This document shows positions 1-7,096 of a stretch of 7,099 bases of DNA, one piece after another. Each line of letters opens with the position of its first letter. The stretch's first letter is position 1. Both the position numbers and the translations under genes were made by a program. The notes beneath the pieces are model-generated. The model was given only the letters and a program-made list of their open reading frames with translations, searched no databases and was not told the DNA's origin. The DNA comes from Pseudomonadota bacterium (GTDB lineage: Bacteria > Pseudomonadota > Alphaproteobacteria > Rhodospirillales > 2-02-FULL-58-16), in assembly GCA_022572335.1 (NCBI GenBank), contig JACZWD010000140.1:1-7099 (forward strand), read 5' to 3'.

Positions 1-624
1 GGGCACGCGCTCGCGGGTCCATTCCTTCAGCGCCGCCCGGCAGGCAGCCACCGCCTCCTCCAGCCTTGCCGTGCCGCTTTCCCGCTCGCCGAGCGCCGTT
101 AGCGCGTTGCCCAGGTTGTTCTGGGTCATGGCCCAATCCAGGGGCACCCGCTCGCGGGTCCGTTCCTCCAGCGCCGCCCGGTAGGCCGCAACCGCCTCCT
201 TCAGCCTTGCCGTGCCGCTTTCGCGCTCGCCGAGCCTCGTTAGCGCGTTGCCCAGGTTGTTCTGGGTCATGGCCCAATCCAGGGGCACGCGCTCGCGGGT
301 CGATTCCTCCAGCGCCGCCCGGCAGGCAGCCACCGCCTCCTCCAGCCTTGCCGTGCCACTTTCCCGCTCGCCGAGTGTCGTTAGCGCGGCGCCCAGGTTG
401 TTCTGGGTCATGGCCCATTGCAGGGGCACCCGCTCGCGGGTCCGTTCCTCCAGCGCCGCCCGGTAGGCCGCCACCGCCTCCTTCAGCCTTGCCGTGCCGC
501 TTTCGCGCTCGCCGAGCGTCCATAGCGCGTTGCCCAGGTTGTTCTGGGTCATGGCCCATTGCAGGGGCACCCGCTCGCGGGTCCATTCCTTCAGCGCCGC
601 CCGGCAGGCCGCCACCGCCTCCTC
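1..624. repeat. 141-bp tandem repeats encoding TPR units
   Basis: The string CAGGTTGTTCTGGGTCATGG recurs at 112, 253, 394 and 535, exactly 141 bases apart. Four full units lie at 484-624, 343-483, 202-342 and 61-201 (read on the minus strand from the protein's N-terminal side), with a partial unit at 1-60. Each unit encodes 47 residues without breaking frame. Units are highly similar at the DNA level, including third positions, which points to recent duplication or gene conversion. Units alternate between two types (EEAVAACRAAL versus KEAVAAYRAAL), so a 282-bp dimer is the larger period. The array continues past the left edge. Confidence 0.95.
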
Positions 625-1314
625 CAGCCAGTTGTTTTCCCCGGATTGCCCGCCGACAACCCATGCGGCCAATCCAAGGGAGGCATGCAAATTCGCTCTC
701 GTTTCAAGCGGGAGTCCGGCGGCACGTTCGGCCAACAAGGTTTTCAGTTTCGTCGCGACGGGGCGAAGCAGGGAAACCAAGTACGTTCCCGTTTGCTCCG
801 TGGCCGGGGCAACGTGGGACAGGGCCGCCGCCACGAGCGCTGTCCCCAGAACATTTTCGAAGTTTCGCGGAAGCTCTAGCTCATGCCCGAAACGGTTACC
901 GCTCTCGGGAACGGTTCCTTGTCCTGTGCGAGCCAGAAAGCGGAGTATCAAATTGGAACCGGTATCCTGCCCCCAGACCAGCACGTCGGCGTTTTTATCC
1001 GACAGCCAACGTTGCCCGGTGTCCTCGGGCTTTTTCAAATCCTTCTTGACGCCCGACGCCACCAATGTACGACCTGTGCGAACGACCTCCAGGCCGCCTG
1101 ATTCCTCGAGAGCTCCCGCAAGTAGGGCCGTCTGCACCAGGTTGTTGTCGTCCCGGAGATCGGCAACCAGAACCACGAATTCCGTGCCAGGAGGGGTCGT
1201 ATAGAAATAGAATCCGGCAAATCGGCGCATCTCCTCAAAGGACGGCTTTCCGAGCAACCACCACGGGATGCCGCCGATCGCCGCCACCACCAGCCCGGCA
1301 ATTATGGCTTCCAT
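1..1314 (-). CDS. Membrane-anchored TPR-repeat protein (3' part missing)
   Basis: The frame stays open from ATG at 1314-1312 to the left edge: 438 codons with no stop, so the C-terminus is missing. An in-frame TGA at 1335-1333 limits the start; ATG 1314 is the first ATG, with TTG at 1317 and 1323 as alternatives. No strong Shine-Dalgarno is visible. Residues about 3-21 (AIIAGLVVAAIGG then WWLL) form one hydrophobic segment, either a signal anchor or an uncleaved membrane helix. Residues about 45-228 form a soluble alpha/beta-looking domain with strand-like stretches EFVVLVADL (45-53) and ADVLVWG (109-115). From residue 231, 47-residue repeats begin, each with AMTQNNLG, ALGERESGTARL-like and EAVAAYRAAL-like helices, the TPR pattern common in proteobacterial repeat proteins. 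TPRs are protein-interaction scaffolds; the partner here is unknown. The N-terminal domain resembles in outline the alpha/beta domains that precede TPRs in other bacterial proteins, but I cannot name a family. The TPR assignment is firm; the role is not. Confidence 0.85.
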   Translation of the reverse strand, partial: MEAIIAGLVVAAIGGIPWWLLGKPSFEEMRRFAGFYFYTTPPGTEFVVLVADLRDDNNLVQTALLAGALEESGGLEVVRTGRTLVASGVKKDLKKPEDTGQRWLSDKNADVLVWGQDTGSNLILRFLARTGQGTVPESGNRFGHELELPRNFENVLGTALVAAALSHVAPATEQTGTYLVSLLRPVATKLKTLLAERAAGLPLETRANLHASLGLAAWVVGGQSGENNWLEEAVAACRAALKEWTRERVPLQWAMTQNNLGNALWTLGERESGTARLKEAVAAYRAALEERTRERVPLQWAMTQNNLGAALTTLGERESGTARLEEAVAACRAALEESTRERVPLDWAMTQNNLGNALTRLGERESGTARLKEAVAAYRAALEERTRERVPLDWAMTQNNLGNALTALGERESGTARLEEAVAACRAALKEWTRERVP

Positions 1315-1362
1315 CAAGGACAATCCACTTCTTCAGGAAATACGTGCACCCGCTTGAGTTAA

Positions 1363-1383
1363 CCACAATTATAACGATTGTGG
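1363..1383 (-). promoter_or_regulatory. Candidate promoter/operator of the TPR gene
   Basis: On the minus strand a perfect TATAAT lies at 1373-1368. It sits inside a perfect 7-bp inverted repeat, CCACAAT (1363-1369) and ATTGTGG (1377-1383), with a 7-base spacer. A start site would fall near 1361, giving a leader of about 47 bases before ATG 1314. No good -35 hexamer is found at 16-18 bases (the 17-base position reads GCCGCT), so activation or repression by a dimeric regulator is plausible. The stem is AT-rich and no T-run follows, which argues against a terminator for the upstream DUF1848 gene. This is a pattern-based call only. Confidence 0.4.
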
Positions 1384-1409
1384 GATGAAAAGCGGCGGAG
1401 GGTACAGCG

Positions 1410-2312
1410 CTAATCAACCCGAGCGCGGCTTTCCCCTCGCTTTCCCAAAAACTCGGACTTCGGATCGTGCGAGCGATAATACCGCTTTGCGGCGGTTCTG
1501 CTGTTGACCGCGTAGCAGTAGACGCAGCCGTGGGGGCAGGTGTCGTATTCGCCGATGTCGCGCGACGCCCAGCATGCGCAGCGGTCGCGGTGGGCCTTGC
1601 GCACGCCGGCGATCGGGGCGCCGGCCACGTCGCCCAGGCGCCCGGCGTCGATGCAGCGCGCCTCGGCGACGCCGTCGACCAGCAGTTCGGGCTGGCCGCA
1701 GAGGGTCAGCGCCATGCCGGCGTCGTCGGCGCGCGCCGCCAGGTCGGCGAGCAGGGCGCGTTTCTCGTCGGCGTCCGGGTCGCGCCAGTCGAAGCGGAAG
1801 GCCCGCGCCGCCGCCGCCATGTTGCGCTCCGTCTTGCGGTAGACGTGGGCGAACGACACCACCACCTCGTCCACGTGGCCGGCCAGGGACGCGGCCAGGC
1901 GGGCGAAGGTGGCGCGGTGCCACGCCGGCGGCGTCAGCGACGTGAACACGATGGGATCGTAGCGCCACACCGGGACCCGGGCGCCGAAGGCGCGGGCCGT
2001 GGCGCGCAGGTGGCCGGCGGCGCGCGCCGCATCGATGGTGGCGTAGTCGAGGGCGCGGGGATAGCCGGTGACCGTCACGTGCACGACGAACGGATAGCCC
2101 AGCCGGCCGACCTCGCGCAGATGGCCGAGGAACGGCCCCAGGTTCCTGGTCCAGAAAACGAAACCGTCCACGGTGTCATGGTCCAGGGGCACCGTCAGAA
2201 CCTGCCGGCCATAGGGGTTGACCATGCGGCAATACCCCGCCTTCAGGCGATTCATGAACCAGTCGCCGTAAAACGCGGGAATGTCGGTCTTGTAGCTGGC
2301 CGAGATGATCAT
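1410..2312 (-). CDS. DUF1848-family protein, radical-SAM-like Fe-S motif
   Basis: This is a complete 300-residue protein running from ATG at 2312-2310 to TAG at 1412-1410. It opens with MIISASYKTDIPAFYGDWFM and contains FVFWTRN (51-57), a VHVTVTGYP stretch (77-85), WRYDP (116-120) and, near the C-terminus, RCACWASRDIGEYDTCP (244-260) running into HGCVYCYAVNS. I recognise this layout as the DUF1848 family, whose biochemical function is undescribed to my knowledge. The cysteines C259-x3-C263-x2-C266 match the CX3CX2C spacing that holds the 4Fe-4S cluster in radical SAM enzymes, and C245 and C247 form an additional CxC pair. In classical radical SAM enzymes the motif is N-terminal; here it is C-terminal. 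The length fits the family as I recall it, and nothing looks truncated. Upstream of the ATG there is only a weak purine stretch. It is divergent from dnaK and lies 95 bases upstream of the TPR gene on the same strand, so co-transcription with that gene is possible but unproven. The family call is confident; enzyme activity is inferred. Confidence 0.88.
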   Translation of the reverse strand: MIISASYKTDIPAFYGDWFMNRLKAGYCRMVNPYGRQVLTVPLDHDTVDGFVFWTRNLGPFLGHLREVGRLGYPFVVHVTVTGYPRALDYATIDAARAAGHLRATARAFGARVPVWRYDPIVFTSLTPPAWHRATFARLAASLAGHVDEVVVSFAHVYRKTERNMAAAARAFRFDWRDPDADEKRALLADLAARADDAGMALTLCGQPELLVDGVAEARCIDAGRLGDVAGAPIAGVRKAHRDRCACWASRDIGEYDTCPHGCVYCYAVNSRTAAKRYYRSHDPKSEFLGKRGESRARVD

Positions 2313-2464
2313 GGGAGCCGAGTCCCCACCGGCGTCGCCAGGGCACTAAAGGCCGATTCCCGATCCCTGTCCAGGGGGCGCGGACCACCGCCCGGGCGCG
2401 CTTCCCGTCGCCGGCGCGGGGTCAAATGGGCCCCGCACCTTGAAGGAATTCCAGGCGGTGGCGG

Positions 2465-2493
2465 TTGCGCGCTCCGTGGGACCGACATATATG
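2465..2493 (+). promoter_or_regulatory. Candidate distal dnaK promoter
   Basis: TTGCGC (2465-2470) and TATATG (2488-2493) are separated by 17 bases, the optimal spacing for a housekeeping-type promoter. The -35 matches only TTG of the consensus and the -10 matches TATA. The -10 overlaps the palindrome GACATATATGTC, which could let a regulator block it. The leader to dnaK would be about 125 bases. This is a weak call from pattern alone. Confidence 0.3.
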
Positions 2494-2521
2494 TCCGACA
2501 GACCTTTGTTCGGGACTGGGA

Positions 2522-2550
2522 TTGCGTGTTGGGCGCGGCCCGGGGACAAT
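2522..2550 (+). promoter_or_regulatory. Candidate proximal dnaK promoter
   Basis: TTGCGT (2522-2527) and GACAAT (2545-2550) are spaced by 17 bases, with an AT-rich patch continuing to about 2563 (including TATGAT at 2557-2562). Transcription would start near 2557, leaving a leader of about 68 bases. The -10 keeps A, A, A and T of TATAAT. A heat-shock promoter could overlap here, for example GTTGGGC at 2528 followed by ACAATATA at 2546, but neither reading is a strong match. Confidence 0.3.
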
Positions 2551-2624
2551 ATAGGGTATGATTGCGGGAATTCCCGGGGTGCCTTTCCGGGCCGCGGGAC
2601 TCTGCCGGAAGTGATGGGGACATT

Positions 2625-4574
<1,950 letters not shown>

Positions 4575-4656
4575 CCGCGCACCGCCCGAGGGACGGACAA
4601 GGCATGCACACCTCTCCGGCGGACCGTGACCTTGCGCCCGGGCCGCGCGTTTCCGT

Positions 4657-4660
4657 GAGG
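4657..4660 (+). promoter_or_regulatory. Ribosome binding site of dnaJ
   Basis: GAGG at 4657-4660 lies 8 bases before ATG 4669, a good Shine-Dalgarno distance, and supports that start. The rest of the 94-base dnaK-dnaJ gap is GC-rich with no T-run terminator, which favours read-through from dnaK. Confidence 0.7.
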
Positions 4661-4668
4661 CGCACCTG

Positions 4669-5805
4669 ATGGCCAAAGAGGATTATTACGCCCAGCTCGG
4701 GGTGGACAAGGTCGCCGGCACGGACGCGATCAAGCGGGCCTACCGCAAGCTGGCCATGGAGTACCACCCCGACCGCAATCCCGGCAGCAAGGCCGCGGAA
4801 ATGAAATTCAAGGAAATCGCCGAGGCCTACCATGTGCTCAAGGACGAGCAGAAGCGCGCCGCCTACGACCGCTTCGGCCACGCCGCCTTCGAGGCGGGTG
4901 GTGGCGGGCCGGGCGGCTTCGAACGCGGCTTCGCCACCGGTTTCGCCGACATCTTCGACGAGATGTTCGGCGACTTCGTCCAGGGTGCGGAGCGGCGCGG
5001 CGGCGCCGGCACGGGACGCGGCGGCGACCTGCGCTATAACATGGAGGTCTCCATCGAGGACGCCTTCCGGGGCAAAAAGGCGACCATCCGGGTCCCCACA
5101 TCGGTTACCTGCGGGGCCTGCAAAGGCAGCGGCGGGGCCGGCGGGGCGCCGCCCGTAACCTGCGCCACCTGCCGCGGCCACGGCAGAATCCGTTCCCAGT
5201 CGGGCTTCTTCACCGTCGAGCGCACCTGTCCGTCGTGCCAGGGCGGCGGCAAGGTCATCAAGGAACCGTGCAGAACCTGCGGCGGGGCGGGGCGGGTGCA
5301 GAAGGAAAAGACCCTGTCGGTGACCATCCCCGTCGGCGTCGAGGACGGCACCCGCATCCGCCTCGCCGGCGAGGGCGAGGCGGGGCTGCGCGGCGCCCCG
5401 CCGGGTGATCTGTACATCTTCCTGACCATCGCGCCGCACCGCATCTTCCAGCGCGACGGGGCCAACATCTATTGCCGGGTGCCCATTCCCATGACCACCG
5501 CGGTGCTCGGCGGCACCATCGAGGTGCCGACCGTGGACAGCGCCCGCGCCCGCGTCACCATCCCGTCCGGAACCCAGACCGGGCACCAGTTCCGCCTCAA
5601 GGGCAAGGGTATGACCGTGCTCCGCTCCAGCGCCCGCGGCGACATGTTCGTCCAGGCGGTGGTGGAGACGCCGGTGAACCTGACGGCCAAACAGCGCGAA
5701 CTGTTGCGCACGTTCGAATCGGAGACCAACAGCGCCCGGCACAGTCCGGAAGCCCATGGGTTCTTCTCCAAGGTCAAGGAACTGTGGGAGGACTTGAAGG
5801 AGTAA
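4669..5805 (+). CDS. dnaJ: Co-chaperone DnaJ (type I Hsp40)
   Basis: DnaJ delivers unfolded clients to DnaK and stimulates its ATPase. The 378 residues are close to the 376 of E. coli. The J domain occupies about 4-70, with HPD at 33-35, the essential DnaK-contact loop. A short Gly/Phe-rich region (about 75-120) contains FADIFDEMFGDF (92-103), including the DIF motif known to tune client transfer. Four CxxCxGxG zinc repeats follow: CGACKGSG (148), CATCRGHG (165), CPSCQGGG (187) and CRTCGGAG (201), giving both zinc centres intact. C-terminal domains I and II cover about 121-147 plus 209-337, and the last 40 residues match the dimerisation end. This is a full type I DnaJ, not a CbpA-like or zinc-less form. 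It sits between dnaK and dapB on one strand with small gaps, so a dnaK-dnaJ-dapB transcript is likely. No anomalies seen. Confidence 0.99.
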   Translation: MAKEDYYAQLGVDKVAGTDAIKRAYRKLAMEYHPDRNPGSKAAEMKFKEIAEAYHVLKDEQKRAAYDRFGHAAFEAGGGGPGGFERGFATGFADIFDEMFGDFVQGAERRGGAGTGRGGDLRYNMEVSIEDAFRGKKATIRVPTSVTCGACKGSGGAGGAPPVTCATCRGHGRIRSQSGFFTVERTCPSCQGGGKVIKEPCRTCGGAGRVQKEKTLSVTIPVGVEDGTRIRLAGEGEAGLRGAPPGDLYIFLTIAPHRIFQRDGANIYCRVPIPMTTAVLGGTIEVPTVDSARARVTIPSGTQTGHQFRLKGKGMTVLRSSARGDMFVQAVVETPVNLTAKQRELLRTFESETNSARHSPEAHGFFSKVKELWEDLKE

Positions 5806-5840
5806 CGCGGTCCGCGGCACGCCGGCGCCGGCCGCAGAAA

Positions 5841-5850
5841 GGGGGGGAGG
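5841..5850 (+). promoter_or_regulatory. Strong purine ribosome binding site of dapB
   Basis: The purine run GGGGGGGAGG ends 2 bases before ATG 5853; because it is long, a productive anti-Shine-Dalgarno pairing at 5-8 bases remains available within it. It fixes the dapB start. A perfect 12-bp palindrome GCCGGCGCCGGC at 5821-5832 lies just upstream in the 47-base dnaJ-dapB gap; no T-run follows it, so a full terminator is unlikely. Confidence 0.7.
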
Positions 5851-5852
5851 CC

Positions 5853-6653
5853 ATGAACATCGGAATCGTCGGCTGCGCCGGGCGCATGGGCCGCATGGTG
5901 GTGAGCGAGGTCCTGGCAGGCGCCGGCTGTACGCTGGCCGGCGGCACCGAGCAGCCGGGAAGCGCCGCCCTGGGGAGCGATGTGGCGGCTCTCGCCGGGG
6001 GGGAGCCGGCGGGGATCGAGGTCGGCGACGACGCAAAGGCCCTTTTCACCCGATCGGACGCCGTGATCGACTTCACGTCTCCCGACGTCACCGCCATCCA
6101 CGCGGCGCTGGCCGCCGAGCACGGCGTGGCGCTCGTGGTCGGGACCACCGGGCTCGAGGCCGCCCATCATGACGCCCTCGCCCAGGCCGCCCGGCGGTGC
6201 GCCGTGGTTCAGGCCGCCAACATGAGCCCCGGCGTCAATCTTTTGTTGGGCCTGACCGAGCGCTGCGCCCGCATTCTCGGAGACGAGTACGACATCGAGA
6301 TCGTCGAGATGCACCACCGCCACAAGGTGGACGCGCCGTCTGGAACGGCGTTGGCCCTGGGCGCCGCCGCCGCCGCCGGGCGCGGTGTCCGGCTGGAGAG
6401 CGTGTCCCAGCGGGTCCGCGACGGCCACACCGGGCCAAGGCGGGCCGGCGACATCGGCTTCGCCACCCTCAGGGGCGGCGACGTGGCCGGCGAGCACGCG
6501 GTGATCTTCGCCGGCGAGGGCGAGCGCGTCGAGCTCGTACACAAGGCGTCCTCGCGCGCCGTATTCGCCCGCGGCGCCGTGCGCGCGGCGTTATGGACCG
6601 AAGGCAGGCCGCCGGGCCTCTATTCCATGGGCGACGTCCTGGGTTTCGGTTGA
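5853..6653 (+). CDS. dapB: 4-hydroxy-tetrahydrodipicolinate reductase
   Basis: DapB uses NAD(P)H to reduce the product of DapA to tetrahydrodipicolinate in the diaminopimelate pathway, supplying lysine and the peptidoglycan cross-link residue. The 266 residues match the usual length. The N-terminal Rossmann fold carries GCAGRMG (7-13); DFTSP (73-77) and VGTTG (96-100) are the nucleotide-site segments. AANMSPGVN (121-129) precedes the catalytic segment EMHHRHKVDAPSGTA (152-166); H154 and K158 correspond to H159 and K163 of the E. coli enzyme. The C-terminal half has GFATLRGGDVAGEH and the family's usual ending. ATG 5853 is preceded by a purine-rich ribosome binding site, and the family N-terminus begins right there. 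It sits 47 bases after dnaJ, a neighbourhood I recall from other alphaproteobacteria, probably on the same transcript. Identification is very confident. Confidence 0.98.
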   Translation: MNIGIVGCAGRMGRMVVSEVLAGAGCTLAGGTEQPGSAALGSDVAALAGGEPAGIEVGDDAKALFTRSDAVIDFTSPDVTAIHAALAAEHGVALVVGTTGLEAAHHDALAQAARRCAVVQAANMSPGVNLLLGLTERCARILGDEYDIEIVEMHHRHKVDAPSGTALALGAAAAAGRGVRLESVSQRVRDGHTGPRRAGDIGFATLRGGDVAGEHAVIFAGEGERVELVHKASSRAVFARGAVRAALWTEGRPPGLYSMGDVLGFG

Positions 6654-6670
6654 CCGGTCCCGCCGCCCCA

Positions 6671-6729
6671 GGGGGCCACCGGGGGGTGTCCCCCGGCTAC
6701 GGTATGCGGGGGACGCCCCCGCGGCCCCC
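6671..6729 (+). terminator. Long GC-rich hairpin after dapB
   Basis: An outer 7-bp stem GGGGGCC (6671-6677) pairs with GGCCCCC (6723-6729). After a small internal loop, an inner 13-bp stem (6682-6694 with 6708-6720) follows, built on GGGGGTGTCCCCC and GGGGGACGCCCCC, with 12 Watson-Crick pairs and one G-U pair in RNA. The loop is 13 bases (6695-6707). It starts 18 bases after the dapB stop. No T-run follows, so it is not a classical intrinsic terminator; it may stabilise the 3' end, act with Rho, or be a dispersed palindromic repeat. Confidence 0.5.
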
Positions 6730-6738
6730 GGTGTCGTC

Positions 6739-6774
6739 GCGCGCCGCTTGTGATGCTCCACCATCACGGCGCGC
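6739..6774 (+). terminator. Second hairpin after dapB
   Basis: GCGCGCC (6739-6745) pairs with GGCGCGC (6768-6774). Inside, GTGATG (6750-6755) pairs with CATCAC (6762-6767) around the 6-base loop CTCCAC, with a 4-base bulge (6746-6749) on one side. It lies 9 bases after the first hairpin. As there, no T-run follows, so termination is only a guess; the RNA structure itself is well supported by the pairing. Confidence 0.4.
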
Positions 6775-6834
6775 CGCGCTCCCAGCCGGAAACCTCGGAA
6801 GACCGTCGTATGGTGCGCGAAATGGTGAAAGTAA

Positions 6835-6857
6835 TACCAAGGGGCGCTGATCATGAC
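6835..6857 (+). repeat. Left terminal inverted repeat
   Basis: This is the left end of the element: TACCAAGGG, G, then CGCTGATCATGAC. It includes the overlapping palindromes TGATCA and TCATGA, so it carries an inward ATG on the plus strand and a stop on the minus strand. It pairs with 7074-7096 at 22 of 23 positions. Confidence 0.85.
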
Positions 6858-6904
6858 TCATAGAGATCGCGTAGGCGGCTCGTCGGGCAGGAGGAACGTT
6901 GCCG

Positions 6905-6936
6905 GCGATGCGGGGGCATCGTCAAAACTTTTCGAC
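6905..6936. repeat. Small hairpins in left half of the element
   Basis: CGATGC (6906-6911) pairs with GCATCG (6916-6921) around GGGG. Immediately after it, CGTCAAAA and TTTTCGACG (6920-6937) can form a second, slightly bulged stem. The first hairpin is nearly the reverse complement of the hairpin at 7010-7026, differing by one G in the loop, so the two halves of the element could also pair with each other. Confidence 0.6.
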
Positions 6937-6972
6937 GCCCTCCGACGGGCCGCATACGCGACCGCAACGGCT

Positions 6973-7062
6973 GCTTACCAAGGCTTTCGGACGGCGTCGC
7001 GCACGCTTCGCGATGCCCCGCATCGCCACGGCGCACGCTTAGGGCCGAAAACCTTGGTAAGC
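6973..7062. repeat. Nested inverted repeat inside the element
   Basis: GCTTACCAAGGCTTTCGG (6973-6990) matches the reverse complement of 7045-7062 at 17 of 18 positions. Both arms include TACCAAGG, the same eight bases that start the element's termini. The 54 bases between them contain a perfect 7-bp hairpin GCGATGC-CCC-GCATCGC (7010-7026) flanked by a direct repeat GCGCACGCTT (6999-7008 and 7031-7040). The whole could fold as a branched cruciform or RNA hairpin. Confidence 0.8.
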
Positions 7063-7073
7063 CGGCTCGTCGG

Positions 7074-7096
7074 GTCATGATCAGCGTCCCTTGGTA
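7074..7096 (-). repeat. Right terminal inverted repeat
   Basis: Reverse complement of the left end with a single difference (A for G at the tenth base). Bases 7097-7099 (TAA) follow it and end the window, so flanking sequence beyond the presumed duplication cannot be examined. Confidence 0.85.

Larger units (their letters stand above)
2313..2624. other. Divergent intergenic region, DUF1848 / dnaK
   Basis: No credible gene lies in these 312 bases. Visible structure includes a 6-bp GC stem GCGGGG (2416-2421) with CCCCGC (2431-2436), a 12-bp palindrome GACATATATGTC (2484-2495), a CCGACA direct repeat (2482-2487 and 2495-2500), and a second 12-bp palindrome CGGGAATTCCCG (2565-2576) in the probable dnaK leader. 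No CIRCE inverted repeat (TTAGCACTC/GAGTGCTAA) is present, so HrcA control of dnaK is not supported here. Heat-shock sigma-factor control is usual for dnaK in alphaproteobacteria, but I see no confident match to that promoter class. Confidence 0.8.
6876..7074. repeat. CGGCTCGTCGGG direct repeat in the element
   Basis: The 12-base CGGCTCGTCGGG occurs at 6876-6887 and at 7063-7074 in the same orientation, one copy near each end of the element's interior. The second copy directly abuts the nested inverted repeat and overlaps the right terminal repeat by one base. It may be a subterminal transposase-binding sequence or a trace of internal duplication. Confidence 0.7.
6835..7096. mobile_element. 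MITE-like element, 262 bp
   Basis: Terminal inverted repeats at 6835-6857 and 7074-7096 match at 22 of 23 positions: both read TACCAAGGG, one variable base (G left, A right), then CGCTGATCATGAC inward. The element is flanked by TAA on both sides (6832-6834 and 7097-7099). If the outer TA of each repeat is instead the duplicated target, the ends are CCAAGG with a TA duplication, as is typical of IS630/Tc1-mariner insertions. No transposase is encoded; the size and structure fit a non-autonomous miniature element moved in trans. The interior is heavily structured (see the repeat entries). It lies 181 bases after dapB and probably had little effect on it. Being a mobile copy is inferred from structure; other genomic copies are needed to prove it. 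Confidence 0.7.

Noticed and set aside
1..624. CRISPR array
   Set aside because: The 141-bp repeats are contiguous, coding and in frame. There are no unique spacers and no short palindromic repeat.
66..1204. Plus-strand frames of 327 and 236 codons with Pro/Ala/Arg-rich repeats
   Set aside because: They are antisense to the TPR gene. The minus-strand translation shows real TPR motifs, while the plus-strand repeats only mirror the 141-bp DNA repeat.
2397..2425. TTGACC on the minus strand as a promoter for the DUF1848 gene
   Set aside because: The -35 is good, but the -10 position at 17-18 bases reads AGCGCG or similar. It also lies in the loop of a GC stem (2416-2436).
2439..2468. CTTGAAG as the -35 of a heat-shock promoter
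   Set aside because: The hexamer fits, but the expected -10 position holds only GC-rich sequence with no CCCCAT- or CTAT-like match.
1467..2561. Plus-strand 364-codon frame opposite the DUF1848 gene
   Set aside because: It shows no recognisable motif, and the minus strand encodes a recognisable complete family protein with conserved cysteines.
2562..2624. Upstream in-frame extension of DnaK (21 residues)
   Set aside because: The extension starts at a non-ATG codon and is not DnaK-like. ATG 2625 has a Shine-Dalgarno and gives the standard MSKVIGIDLG start.
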